From contig JAHDYR010000069.1 in assembly GCA_019828565.1 (NCBI GenBank), positions 62,001-126,000 on the forward strand: 64,000 bases of DNA, in the 5' to 3' direction. The notes under the pieces are model-generated. The model was not told the origin of the DNA. It ran no database searches and saw nothing but the letters and a program-made list of their open reading frames with translations. Numbering within the stretch: position 1 is the stretch's first letter; the number at the start of each line of letters is the position of its first letter. Both the position numbers and the translations under genes were made by a program. This DNA is from Carpediemonas membranifera (taxonomy: Eukaryota > Fornicata). Positions 44,670 through 56,491 of this stretch are shown here, one piece after another.

Positions 44670-45232
44670 GTCGATTCCAGCAATGCGCGAAGAACAAGAA
44701 CCTTGGGAACAACCATGGGAGCACCAGACGTACTGTTTACGAAGGAAGATGGCAGGCCAGGGTCCCCGGTCGATTCACCATGGCCTCTTCAGCGTCCTCA
44801 TAAATCTGAATCATCTTCTTGTCTTGCTCCCGATGTTGTCATTGCTGTTTTCGTGTCCACAAGCATTCCAGTCTCATTATAATGTTTATTCAGTACCAAA
44901 TCATCCTTTAGTGACGGGCATTCTCATCTGCATTGCCGAGAAAAAGAGTTGATGTTGATTAGATGGCGACGAATGCATTACCGGACATTTGACGCGCACA
45001 ACCTGCTTAATACTGCATAAAAGCATCGCTGATCGCTTTCTCTTCTGTTCTTCAACGCCCAAGGAGCGGCTTCCAGGTCGGCAACGGTTGCCGACCTGGA
45101 CCCGTATGCAGTTTATGCTTTTTCGGCCAACCGACGAAGTCAAGCTTAGCCAAGACACATACTGTGTACACGGACCCTGGCAGGCTAGTTACGCCGCTCA
45201 GCCTCTGCATCCAGTTGATAATCACTCGCCAT

Positions 45233-45791
45233 TTACTTCTGGTGCTTTTCCTGCTCTCTCTTCTCCATCACGTCGTCATACTCGGCCCTCGTCAGCCTCA
45301 CAGTTGTCATCCCGGCATCACGGATGTGCTCAAAGGCCTCAACGGGCAGCTTCGGCATCCCGTCCTCGCTGTCGCTGCTGCTGCCCAAGTCTGACTCGCT
45401 CTCGTGATAGCGGCGAAGGCGAATGCGTCTGCTGGGCTCCCTGGTCTTCATAGCGTCATAGAGCGGAGCGAGCCCACTTCCATTGGCCCCGCTACGGACA
45501 CCCTCATCGGTATCTCTCTCAGACATATCACACTCAACCTGTTGTGACTGAACAAATGACAGGTTGTCGACGAGGCTTATCCTCGGCATCGCTGTCTGAA
45601 CTCTCCTCATCCTCCCACTCTCCTTCCAGCATCTCCAACCCGGCCTCATCGTCAAACTCGCCCTCCACTGCGGTCTCCGGCATCTCTGCCTCGCCAGCTG
45701 TCTCGTCAAACAGCGCCTCATCGTCAGACTCACCCTCCCCTGTGTCGACCCCATCGGGATTACGCTGTTCGTGGAGCTGGACCATCCTCAT
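45233..45791 (-). pseudogene. Array unit 1 ORF, one-base insertion
   Basis: Acidic ORF fragment. An extra T near 45574 (GGCTTATCC instead of GGCTATCC) splits it into two frames. Confidence 0.7.
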
Positions 45792-46329
45792 CCTGAGCTT
45801 TTTGTAAAGCCACCAGGTCGGCAGAGCTTAAGGTAATCCTGGCGCCCTCATCCTGGCGCCTCATCCCTGGCGCCGTCATCCCTGGCGTCCTCTCCCTCAT
45901 AAATCTGAATCATCTTCTTGTCTTGCTCCCGATGTTGTCATTGCTGTTTTCGTGTCCACAAGCATTCCAGTCTCATTATAATGTTTATTCAGTACCAAAT
46001 CATCCTTTAGTGACGGGCATTCTCATCTGCATTGCCGAGAAAAAGAGTTGATGTTGATTAGATGGCGACGAATGCATTACCGGACATTTGACGCGCACAA
46101 CCTGCTTAATACTGCATAAAAGCATCGCTGATCGCTTTCTCTTCTGTTCTTCAACGCCCAAGGAGCGGCTTCCAGGTCGGCAACGGTTGCCGACCTGGAC
46201 CCGTGCAGTTTATGCTTTTTCGGCCAACCGACGAAGTCAAGCTTAGCCAAGACACATACTGTGTACACGGACCCTGGCAGGCTAGTTACGCCGCTCAGCC
46301 TCTGCATCCAGTTGATAATCACTCGCCAT

Positions 46330-46888
46330 TTACTTCTGGTGCTTTTCCTGCTCTCTCTTCTCCATCACGTCGTCATACTCGGCCCTCGTCAGCCTCACAG
46401 TTGTCATCCCGGCATCACGGATGTGCTCAAAGGCCTCAACGGGCAGCTTCGGCATCCCGTCCTCGCTGTCGCTGCTGCTGCCCAAGTCTGACTCGCTCTC
46501 GTGATAGCGGCGAAGGCGAATGCGTCTGCTGGGCTCCCTGGTCTTCATAGCGTCATAGAGCGGAGCGAGCCCACTTCCATTGGCCCCGCTACGGACACCC
46601 TCATCGGTATCTCTCTCAGACATATCACACTCAACCTGTTGTGACTGGAAGAAATGACAGGTTGTCGACGAGGCTATCCTCGGCATCGCTGTCTGAACTC
46701 TCCTCATCCTCCCACTCTCCTTCCAGCATCTCCAACCCGGCCTCATCGTCAAACTCGCCCTCCACTGCGGTCTCCGGCATCTCTGCCTCGCCAGCTGTCT
46801 CGTCAAACAGCGCCTCATCGTCAGACTCACCCTCCCCTGTGTCGACCCCATCGGGATTACGCTGTTCGTGGAGCTGGACCATCCTCAT
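46330..46888 (-). pseudogene. Array unit 2 ORF, one-base insertion
   Basis: An extra G near 46648 (GACTGGAAG for GACTGAAG) breaks the frame. Confidence 0.7.
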
Positions 46889-47426
46889 CCTGAGCTTTTT
46901 GTAAAGCCACCAGGTCGGCAGAGCTTAAGGTAATCCTGGCGCCCTCATCCTGGCGCCTCATCCCTGGCGCCGTCATCCCTGGCGTCCTCTCCCTCATAAA
47001 TCTGAATCATCTTCTTGTCTTGCTCCCGATGTTGTCATTGCTGTTTTCGTGTCCACAAGCATTCCAGTCTCATTATAATGTTTATTCAGTACCAAATCAT
47101 CCTTTAGTGACGGGAATTCTCATCTGCATTGCCGAGAAAAAGAGTTGATGTTGATTAGATGGTGACGAATGCATTACCGGACATTTGACGCGCACAACCT
47201 GCTTAATACTGCATAAAAGCATCGCTGATCGCTTTCTCTTCTGTTCTTCAACGCCCAAGGAGCGGCTTCCAGGTCGGCAACGGTTGCCGACCTGGACCCG
47301 TGCAGTTTATGCTTTTTCGGCCAACCGACGAAGTCAAGCTTAGCCAAGACACATACTGTGTACACGGACCCTGGCAGGCTAGTTACGCCGCTCAGCCTCT
47401 GCATCCAGTTGATAATCACTCGCCAT

Positions 47427-47984
47427 TTACTTCTGGTGCTTTTCCTGCTCTCTCTTCTCCATCACGTCGTCATACTCGGCCCTCGTCAGCCTCACAGTTG
47501 TCATCCCGGCATCACGGATGTGCTCAAAGGCCTCAACGGGCAGCTTCGGCATCCCGTCCTCGCTGTCGCTGCTGCTGCCCAAGTCTGACTCGCTCTCGTG
47601 ATAGCGGCGAAGGCGAATGCGTCTGCTGGGCTCCCTGGTCTTCATAGCGTCATAGAGCGGAGCGAGCCCACTTCCATTGGCCCCGCTACGGACACCCTCA
47701 TCGGTATCTCTCTCAGACATATCACACTCAACCTGTTGTGACTGAAGAAATGACAGGTTGTCGACGAGGCTATCCTCGGCATCGCTGTCTGAACTCTCCT
47801 CATCCTCCCACTCTCCTTCCAGCATCTCCAACCCGGCCTCATCGTCAAACTCGCCCTCCACTGCGGTCTCCGGCATCTCTGCCTCGCCAGCTGTCTCGTC
47901 AAACAGCGCCTCATCGTCAGACTCACCCTCCCCTGTGTCGACCCCATCGGGATTACGCTGTTCGTGGAGCTGGACCATCCTCAT
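47427..47984 (-). CDS. Array unit 3 ORF, intact 185-residue acidic protein
   Basis: Runs from an ATG (MRMVQLHEQRNPDGVDTGEG) to the stop without breaks. It corresponds to the C-terminal part of the frame at 62020. The product would be acidic and disordered (EGEWEDEESSDSDAEDSLVD) with a basic segment (SRRIRLRRYHESESDLGSSS) and a charged end. Whether it is expressed cannot be told; the upstream part of the parent gene is missing in every unit. Confidence 0.5.
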   Translation of the reverse strand: MRMVQLHEQRNPDGVDTGEGESDDEALFDETAGEAEMPETAVEGEFDDEAGLEMLEGEWEDEESSDSDAEDSLVDNLSFLQSQQVECDMSERDTDEGVRSGANGSGLAPLYDAMKTREPSRRIRLRRYHESESDLGSSSDSEDGMPKLPVEAFEHIRDAGMTTVRLTRAEYDDVMEKREQEKHQK

Positions 47985-48523
47985 CCTGAGCTTTTTGTAA
48001 AGCCACCAGGTCGGCAGAGCTTAAGGTAATCCTGGCGCCCTCATCCTGGCGCCTCATCCCTGGCGCCGTCATCCCTGGCGTCCTCTCCCTCATAAATCTG
48101 AATCATCTTCTTGTCTTGCTCCCGATGTTGTCATTGCTGTTTTCGTGTCCACAAGCATTCCAGTCTCATTATAATGTTTATTCAGTACCAAATCATCCTT
48201 TAGTGACGGGAATTCTCATCTGCATTGCCGAGAAAAAGAGTTGATGTTGATTAGATGGTGACGAATGCATTACCGGACATTTGACGCGCACAACCTGCTT
48301 AATACTGCATAAAAAGCATCGCTGATCGCTTTCTCTTCTGTTCTTCAACGCCCAAGGAGCGGCTTCCAGGTCGGCAACGGTTGCCGACCTGGACCCGTGC
48401 AGTTTATGCTTTTTCGGCCAACCGACGAAGTCAAGCTTAGCCAAGACACATACTGTGTACACGGACCCTGGCAGGCTAGTTACGCCGCTCAGCCTCTGCA
48501 TCCAGTTGATAATCACTCGCCAT

Positions 48524-49045
48524 TTACTTCTGGTGCTTTTCCTGCTCTCTCTTCTCCATCACGTCGTCATACTCGGCCCTCGTCAGCCTCACAGTTGTCA
48601 TCCCGGCATCACGGATGTGCTCAAAGGCCTCAACGGGCAGCTTCGGCATCCCGTCCTCGCTGTCGCTGCTGCTGCCCAAGTCTGACTCGCTCTCGTGATA
48701 GCGGCGAAGGCGAATGCGTCTGCTGGGCTCCCTGGTCTTCATAGCGTCATAGAGCGGAGCGAGCCCACTTCCATTGGCCCCGCTACGGACACCCTCATCG
48801 GTATCTCTCTCAGACATATCACACTCAACCTGTTGTGACTGAACAAATGACAGGTTGTCGACGAGGCTATCCTCGGCATCGCTGTCTGAACTCTCCTCAT
48901 CCTCCCACTCTCCTTCCAGCATCTCCAACCCGGCCTCATCGTCAAACTCGCCCTCCACTGCGGTCTCCGGCATCTCTGCCTCGCCAGCTGTCTCGTCAAA
49001 CAGCGCCTCATCGTCAGACTCACCCTCCCCCTGTGTCGACCCCAT
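48524..49045 (-). pseudogene. Array unit 4 ORF, 5' end shifted
   Basis: Intact for 173 residues, but an extra C near 49030 and an extra T near 49095 disturb the start. Confidence 0.6.
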
Positions 49046-49622
49046 CGGGATTACGCTGTTCGTGGAGCTGGACCATCCTCATCCTGAGCTTTTTTGTAAA
49101 GCCACCAGGTCGGCAGAGCTTAAGGTAATCCTGGCGCCCTCATCCTGGCGCCTCATCCCTGGCGCCGTCATCCCTGGCGTCCTCTCCCTCATAAATCTGA
49201 ATCATCTTCTTGTCTTGCTCCCGATGTTGTCATTGCTGTTTTCGTGTCCACAAGCATTCCAGTCTCATTATAATGTTTATTCAGTACCAAATCATCCTTT
49301 AGTGACGGGCATTCTCATCTGCATTGCCGAGAAAAAGAGTTGATGTTGATTAGATGGTGACGAATGCATTACCGGACATTTGACGCGCACAACCTGCTTA
49401 ATACTGCATAAAAAGCATCGCTGATCGCTTTCTCTTCTGTTCTTCAACGCCCAAGGAGCGGCTTCCAGGTCGGCAACCGTTGCCGACCTGGACCCGTGCA
49501 GTTTATGCTTTTTCGGCCAACCGACGAAGTCAAGCTTGGCCAAGACACATACTGTGTACACGGACCCTGGCAGGCTAGTTACGCCGCTCAGCCTCTGCAT
49601 CCAGTTGATAATCACTCGCCAT

Positions 49623-50144
49623 TTACTTCTGGTGCTTTTCCTGCTCTCTCTTCTCCATCACGTCGTCATACTCGGCCCTCGTCAGCCTCACAGTTGTCAT
49701 CCCGGCATCACGGATGTGCTCAAAGGCTTCAATGGGCAGCTTCTGTATCCCGTCCTCGCTGTCGCTGCTGCTGCCCAAGTCTGACTCGCTCTCGTGATAG
49801 CGGCGAAGGCGAATGCGTCTGCTGGGCTCCCTGGTCTTCATAGCGTCATAGAGCGGAGCGAGCCCACTTCCATTGGCCCCGCTACGGACACCCTCATCGG
49901 TATCTCTCTCAGACATATCACACTCAACCTGTTGTGACTGAAGAAATGACAGGTTGTCGACGAGGCTATCCTCGGCATCGCTGTCTGAACTCTCCTCATC
50001 CTCCCACTCTCCTTCCAGCATCTCCAACCCGGCCTCATCGTCAAACTCGCCCTCCACTGCGGTCTCCGGCATCTCTGCCTCGCCAGCTGTCTCGTCAAAC
50101 AGCGCCTCATCGTCAGACTCACCCTCCCCCGTGTCGACCCCCAT
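49623..50144 (-). pseudogene. Array unit 5 ORF, 5' end shifted
   Basis: Body intact. An extra C near 50142 alters the start. Carries variants (GIQKLPIEAFEHI) shared only with unit 8. Confidence 0.6.
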
Positions 50145-50721
50145 CGGGATTACGCTGGTCGTGGAGCTGGACCATCCTCATCCTGAGCTTTTTGTAAAGC
50201 CACCAGGTCGGCAGAGCTTAAGGTAATCCTGGCGCCCTCATCCTGGCGCCTCATCCCTGGCGCCGTCATCCCTGGCGTCCTCTCCCTCATAAATCTGAAT
50301 CATCTTCTTGTCTTGCTCCCCGATGTTGTCATTGCTGTTTTCGTGTCCACAAGCATTCCAGTCTCATTATAATGTTTATTCAGTACCAAATCATCCTTTA
50401 GTGACGGGCATTCTCATCTGCATTGCCGAGAAAAAGAGTTGATGTTGATTAGATGGTGACGAATGCATTACCGGACATTTTACGCGCACAACCTGCTTAA
50501 TACTGCATAAAAGCATCGCTGATCGCTTTCTCTTCTGTTCTTCAACGCCCAAGGAGCGGCTTCCAGGTCGGCAACGGTTGCCGACCTGGACCCGTGCAGT
50601 TTATGCTTTTTTCGGCCAACCGACGAAGTCAAGCTTGGCCAAGACACATACTGTGTACACGGACCCTGGCAGGCTAGTTACGCCGCTCAGCCTCTGCATC
50701 CAGTTGATAATCACTCGCCAT

Positions 50722-51278
50722 TTACTTCTGGTGCTTTTCCTGCTCTCTCTTCTCCATCACGTCGTCATACTCGGCCCTCGTCAGTCTCACAGTTGTCATC
50801 CCGGCATCACGGATGTGCTCAAAGGCCTCAACGGGCAGCTTCGGCATCCCGTCCTCGCTGTCGCTGCTGCTGCCCAAGTCTGACTCGCTCTCGTGATAGC
50901 GGCGAAGGCGAATGCGTCTGCTGGGCTCCCTGGTCTTCATAGCGTCATAGAGCGGAGCGAGCCCACTTCCATTGGCCCCGCTACGGACACCCTCATCGGT
51001 ATCTCTCTCAGACATATCACACTCAACCTGTTGTGACTGAACAAATGACAGGTTGTCGACGAGGCTATCCTCGGCATCGCTGTCTGAACTCTCCTCATCC
51101 TCCCACTCTCCTTCCAGCATCTCCAACCCGGCCTCATCGTCAAACTCGCCCTCCACTGCGGTCTCCGGCATCTCTGCCTCGCCAGCTGTCTCGTCAAACA
51201 GCGCCTCATCGTCAGACTCACCCTCCCCGTGTCGACCCCATCGGGATTACGCTGGTCGTGGAGCTGGACCATCCTCAT
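50722..51278 (-). pseudogene. Array unit 6 ORF, one-base deletion
   Basis: One C missing in the C-run near 51228 shifts the first 20 residues relative to the rest. Confidence 0.6.
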
Positions 51279-51816
51279 CCTGAGCTTTTTGTAAAGCCAC
51301 CAGGTCGGCAGAGCTTAAGGTAATCCTGGCGCCCTCATCCTGGCGCCTCATCCCTGGCGCCGTCATCCCTGGCGTCCTCTCCCTCATAAATCTGAATCAT
51401 CTTCTTGTCTTGCTCCCGATGTTGTCATTGCTGTTTTCGTGTCCACAAGCATTCCAGTCTCATTATAATGTTTATTCAGTACCAAATCATCCTTTAGTGA
51501 CGGGCATTCTCATCTGCATTGCCGAGAAAAAGAGTTGATGTTGATTAGATGGTGACGAATGCATTACCGGACATTTGACGCGCACAACCTGCTTAATACT
51601 GCATAAAAGCATCGCTGATCGCTTTCTCTTCTGTTCTTCAACGCCCAAGGAGCGGCTTCCAGGTCGGCAACGGTTGCCGACCTGGACCCGTGCAGTTTAT
51701 GCTTTTTCGGCCAACCGACGAAGTCAAGCTTGGCCAAGACACATACTGTGTACACGGACCCTGGCAGGCTAGTTACGCCGCTCAGCCTCTGCATCCAGTT
51801 GATAATCACTCGCCAT

Positions 51817-52446
51817 TTACTTCTGGTGCTTTTCCTGCTCTCTCTTCTCCATCACGTCGTCATACTCGGCCCTCGTCAGCCTCACAGTTGTCATCCCGGC
51901 ATCACGGATGTGCTCAAAGGCCTCAACGGGCAGCTTCGGCATCCCGTCGTCGCTGTCGCTGCTGCTGCCCAAGTCTGACTCGCTCTCGTGATAGCGGCGA
52001 AGGCGAATGCGTCTGCTGGGCTCCCTGGTCTTCATAGCGTCATAGAGCGGAGCGAGCCCACTTCCATTGGCCCCGCTACGGACACCCTCATCGGTATCTC
52101 TCTCAGACATATCACACTCAACCTGTTGTGACTGAACAAATGACAGGTTGTCGACGAGGCTATCCTCGGCATCGCTGTCTGAACTCTCCTCATCCTCCCA
52201 CTCTCCTTCCAGCATCTCCAACCCGGCCTCATCGTCAAACTCGCCCTCCACTGCGGTCTCCGGCATCTCTGCCTCGCCAGCTGTCTCGTCAAACAGCGCC
52301 TCATCGTCAGACTCACCCTCCACTGCGGTCTCCGGCATCTCTGCCTCGCCAGCTGTCTCGTCAAACAGCGCCTCATCGTCAGACTCACCCTCCCCCGTGT
52401 CGACCCCATCGGGATTACGCTGGTCGTGGAGCTGGACCATCCTCAT
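51817..52446 (-). CDS. Array unit 7 ORF, intact, with a 24-residue duplication
   Basis: 209 residues, unbroken. A 72-nt tandem duplication within the acidic part (ESDDEALFDETAGEAEMPET appears twice) accounts for the 1169-bp unit length. Confidence 0.5.
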   Translation of the reverse strand: MRMVQLHDQRNPDGVDTGEGESDDEALFDETAGEAEMPETAVEGESDDEALFDETAGEAEMPETAVEGEFDDEAGLEMLEGEWEDEESSDSDAEDSLVDNLSFVQSQQVECDMSERDTDEGVRSGANGSGLAPLYDAMKTREPSRRIRLRRYHESESDLGSSSDSDDGMPKLPVEAFEHIRDAGMTTVRLTRAEYDDVMEKREQEKHQK

Positions 52447-52985
52447 CCTGAGCTTTTTGTAAAGCCACCAGGTCGGCAGAGCTTAAGGTAATCCTGGCGC
52501 CCTCATCCTGGCGCCTCATCCCTGGCGCCGTCATCCCTGGCGTCCTCTCCCTCATAAATCTGAATCATCTTCTTGTCTTGCTCCCGATGTTGTCATTGCT
52601 GTTTTCGTGTCCACAAGCATTCCAGTCTCATTATAATGTTTATTCAGTACCAAATCATCCTTTAGTGACGGGCATTCTCATCTGCATTGCCGAGAAAAAG
52701 AGTTGATGTTGATTAGATGGTGACGAATGCATTACCGGACATTTGACGCGCACAACCTGCTTAATACTGCATAAAAAGCATCGCTGATCGCTTTCTCTTC
52801 TGTTCTTCAACGCCCAAGGAGCGGCTTCCAGGTCGGCAACCGTTGCCGACCTGGACCCGTGCAGTTTATGCTTTTTCGGCCAACCGACGAAGTCAAGCTT
52901 GGCCAAGACACATACTGTGTACACGGACCCTGGCAGGCTAGTTACGCCGCTCAGCCTCTGCATCCAGTTGATAATCACTCGCCAT

Positions 52986-53544
52986 TTACTTCTGGTGCTT
53001 TTCCTGCTCTCTCTTCTCCATCACGTCGTCATACTCGGCCCTCGTCAGCCTCACAGTTGTCATCCCGGCATCACGGATGTGCTCAAAGGCTTCAATGGGC
53101 AGCTTCTGTATCCCGTCCTCGCTGTCGCTGCTGCTGCCCAAGTCTGACTCGCTCTCGTGATAGCGGCGAAGGCGAATGCGTCTGCTGGGCTCCCTGGTCT
53201 TCATAGCGTCATAGAGCGGAGCGAGCCCACTTCCATTGGCCCCGCTACGGACACCCCTCATCGGTATCTCTCTCAGACATATCACACTCAACCTGTTGTG
53301 ACTGAACAAATGACAGGTTGTCGACGAGGCTATCCTCGGCATCGCTGTCTGAACTCTCCTCATCCTCCCACTCTCCTTCCAGCATCTCCAACCCGGCCTC
53401 ATCGTCAAACTCGCCCTCCACTGCGGTCTCCGGCATCTCTGCCTCGCCAGCTGTCTCGTCAAACAGCGCCTCATCGTCAGACTCACCCTCCCCCGTGTCG
53501 ACCCCATCGGGATTACGCTGGTCGTGGAGCTGGACCATCCTCAT
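52986..53544 (-). pseudogene. Array unit 8 ORF, one-base insertion
   Basis: An extra C near 53255 (ACACCCCTC) breaks the frame. Otherwise nearly identical to unit 5. Confidence 0.6.
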
Positions 53545-53968
53545 CCTGAGCTTTTTGTAAAGCCACCAGGTCGGCAGAGCTTAAGGTAATCCTGGCGCCC
53601 TCATCCTGGCGCCTCATCCCTGGCGCCGTCATCCCTGGCGTCCTCTCCCTCATAAATCTGAATCATCTTCTTGTCTTGCTCCCGATGTTGTCATTGCTGT
53701 TTTCGTGTCCACAAGCATTCCAGTCTCATTATAATGTTTATTCAGTACCAAATCATCCTTTAGTGACGGGCATTCTCATCTGCATTGCCGAGAAAAAGAG
53801 TTGATGTTGATTAGATGGTGACGAATGCATTACCGGACATTTGACGCGCACAACCTGCTTAATACTGCATAAAAGCATCGCTGATCGCTTTCTCTTCTGT
53901 TCTTCAACGCCCAAGGAGCGGCTTCCAGGTCGGCAACCGTTGCCGACCTGGACCCGTGCAGTTTATGC

Positions 53969-54152
53969 TCGCAACCAAAGTTGGTCACAGTTTCAATGAT
54001 ACGTGTTAACAATGCAACATAGACGGGTAAACACTGGTGTGAACTAATATATCCTCGCTAATTCACGTGACATGAGTGATGTTGCACTTGTGACTATGAA
54101 CAGACTCCTAGTTAATAGTACCGATCAAATTACCGAATACTTCATGTCATAT
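53969..54152. other. Spacer after the array
   Basis: Unique A/T-rich sequence; no feature seen. Confidence 0.4.
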
Positions 54153-56491
54153 TTAGTTCTTACGTCTCCTAATCTTCACCTGGGTCGGCTTTGAGACCTT
54201 CCGCAAAGTTGCATGTCGACCCATCAACTGTATCACGTAGTTGATGTCGAGCCTGGCGCACTCCGCCCTAAAACTCTCCAGCGCTCTACTCTGATCGCCA
54301 TCGAAGGGACGCCGCACTGTCAATGCATTGCCCTTCTCGTTACGGTAAATGTGCGTGATCATCTTCTCATCAATGTTGACAAGCATGGTCGGCTTCCCCT
54401 GTCATCGAAGTCCACACTCTGATTGCTTCAACGCATGCCCATCTCGTCACTGTCCCGTCACTATTGACGTGCTCAGGAAACAGCTCATCCAGAAGCTCTA
54501 TCTCTGTCATCTTTGAGAATACGGCCATGGTCCTTGCGTGGGCGAGGAGCGTCTGGCGGTAAGCTGTCGCCTCATCCTCAGCCTTGAGCTTCTGCGACAA
54601 GGGCAATTTGCGTCTGAACGCAGTAAATGTTCTCAGACCCGACATCATCATCAGGCAGTGAATGATGCAGTTCCCATAACCCAGGGTCGGATACGTAGGC
54701 CAACCTGAACTCGGAAGCCTTGTCGTGATGATCATGTCGAATGCCACAGTTCGGTTGTAGCGGGTTGGGTCAGACCTGGCGTTGACCACTCTTCCGCTCT
54801 CCTCGGTTTCACCCTCCTCCTCTGCCCCACCCTCCTCGTCTGACTCGGCCTTCTCTTCCTCCTGCTCCTCCTCTGACTTACTCTTGGCCGGAGAGTGCTG
54901 TGCGATGATATCCTTCATCTCAGGCGTAAAGTTGAGGTCTATGGGGCCGACCTCAGTGACTTGCTGGGTCCCGCACTCCAACAGAAAGGGACGAAGGTGA
55001 TATGAAAACCTGGACGTCACGTTGAACCTTTCGAACAGCACTGTCAACGCAGAGAGAGCAACAAAGCGGTCAAGCTCGATTGTTGCCTCCTCGGCGCGCC
55101 TGACAAGCTCGGCCCAGTTGTCCTCGAGTTCATCGGCAAGAGCATCAAGCCCAGCCTCACTCGCGCGTGCCAACTCTGAGTCAATAAACTGACGGGTCGC
55201 CTGCCACTCGGTCTCTCGCTGATGTAGCTCCGCTTCAACTCTCCTGCGGGACTCCTCAGACTCTCTCATAGCCTGGTTCAGCGCATCCCTGACTTCGCTC
55301 TGCTCAGCAAGCCTTCTTCTCAAGGGTTCGTGCTGCTCCCATATGCGCACGGACTCAGGGACAGCATCAGGGTCTGCCAGGTCATTCGGAGCGGTTGCTT
55401 GTGCAGACGCTGAGCAAACATCCTCGTCGTCGCCGGAATTGCCGCCCTCGAGGTCGCCAAAGTCCAGCTCCTCCATCAACTCATCCGCCACTGGCTCCTC
55501 TTCCTCCTCTGACTCCTCCTCCGAGTCCTCTGGCCTGGCCTTCTCGGGCGTGATGATGAGGGCCTTGCGCTTCACAGACATGGCTGCCTGCGCCTCGTCC
55601 GTATCGCGTCGGGGACAGGAAGTCCTGGAGACTGTGCCAGACTGTGGCGGGATGGGGCTGCATGGGAGTGATGCATCCATGGACTTGTCAGCGTCATAGG
55701 CTGCCTCTCGCTCAGCCTGCTGCTGCAGAAGGCGTCGATGCAGCGTGATGACTTCTCACTCTTTGCCGTCAAGCTCTTCCTCAACTGCTTGACTCTCTTC
55801 TTGTATCCTCGAACAATTTTGTGATAGTAATCGATGATAGCGCCAGTACCTGGGGGGAGCAGGGGCGTACCTTCTCCCGCGGGGGTCTCCAACCATTCCA
55901 GGGCGATGATGTACTCTTCGAAGTACGAGCGGCAGGAGTGCTTCATGTAAGCAAGGTCTGCCTCCTTGCTGCGCACCCTGGCAACCATTGCTGTGACATG
56001 GTCGCGCACAAGCGCGTTGGTGGATGTCGCGTTGCGCCACGCCCGAACCTTGACACTCAGCGCCTCTTTTTCGATACGCGCGCCCTCATTCTCCTTGGCA
56101 TACTCAGCCCTCTTGGAGTTCTTGAAGGCTGTGACAGCGGCCGACTCAAACGCCTTCATCTCCTTCTCCGTGAAGGTTGCCTCGATGTTCTCGTTCGAGG
56201 TCTTATCCTGCACCTGCTGAGACAGCAATGCCTCGAGTTCTGCCTTCTTATCGCCCTGAATCTCGAAATATGAGCACAGGTGGTTGAAGTTGATCCCTAT
56301 ATAAACATTTGCACCAATTACGTACCGTTCTTGACGACTATATCGAAGATATCGTTCTCGTCGAGCAATTTGTCCCGAAGAACGGCACTCTTCGCCTTGT
56401 TTGTCTTCTTCTCCTTGAATTCGGTGATAACGGCCTCAATCACATCATCTGAGGTGCTCTCGATCCACTCGTGAAGGAATTCGAACGTCAT
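54153..56491 (-). CDS. Acidic multi-exon protein, possible OTU-like C-terminus
   Basis: Exon 1 starts at the ATG at 56491 (MTFEFLHEWIESTSDDVIEA) and is joined by a 29-nt intron (56297-56325) to a frame ending near 55760. A frame change there, which I could not resolve as an intron, leads to a 436-residue frame ending at 54370, and a further change near 54395 leads to the last 78 residues (stop 54153). Content: charged helical N-terminus, acidic runs (EDSEEESEEEEEPVADEL; KSEEEQEEEKAESDEEGG), a coiled coil near 55150-55330, then GYGNCIIHCLMMMSGLRTF, which recalls the Cys block of OTU-type peptidases (DGNC...), although the Asp is Tyr. No reliable family. It may be a gene in decay or one with more mini-introns. 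Confidence 0.5.
56297..56325 (-). other. 29-nt intron
   Basis: GTACGT at the donor, TATATAG at the acceptor. It removes an in-frame stop (the TAA within GTACGTAA) and joins exons in frame (phase 1). Confidence 0.7.

Larger units (their letters stand above)
44798..53968 (-). repeat. Satellite array: about eight 1.1-kb tandem units plus a partial
   Basis: Using the shared TTCCAGGTCGG as marker, units start at 45071, 46170, 47267, 48364, 49463, 50561, 51657, 52826 and 53923, so spacing is 1096-1099 bp except one unit of 1169 bp. Each unit has, on the minus strand, a truncated acidic ORF (homologous to residues after about 140 of the frame at 62020-63021), its 3' flank, a 27-bp palindrome, and a short GGCGCC-rich minisatellite (CTGGCGCC repeats). 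The array ends abruptly after the last palindrome at 53968. Differences between units are mostly single-base indels. Confidence 0.92.

Noticed and set aside
44087-44716. 209-codon minus-strand frame
   Set aside because: Overlaps the longer hypothetical frame 43701-44669 in another phase; Pro/Ser/Leu-rich shadow.
44798-53968. CRISPR array or rDNA-like repeat
   Set aside because: Unit length 1.1 kb, coding content, eukaryotic context, and no spacer pattern or rRNA sequence.
44798-53968. Hammerhead-type ribozyme (retrozyme) in the satellite
   Set aside because: I looked for the CUGANGA...GAAA core around the palindrome and did not find it.
55690-55830. Mini-intron joining the second and third parts of the acidic gene
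   Set aside because: No GT...AG pair of suitable length gave the required phase without retaining a stop, so I left it as an unexplained frame change.
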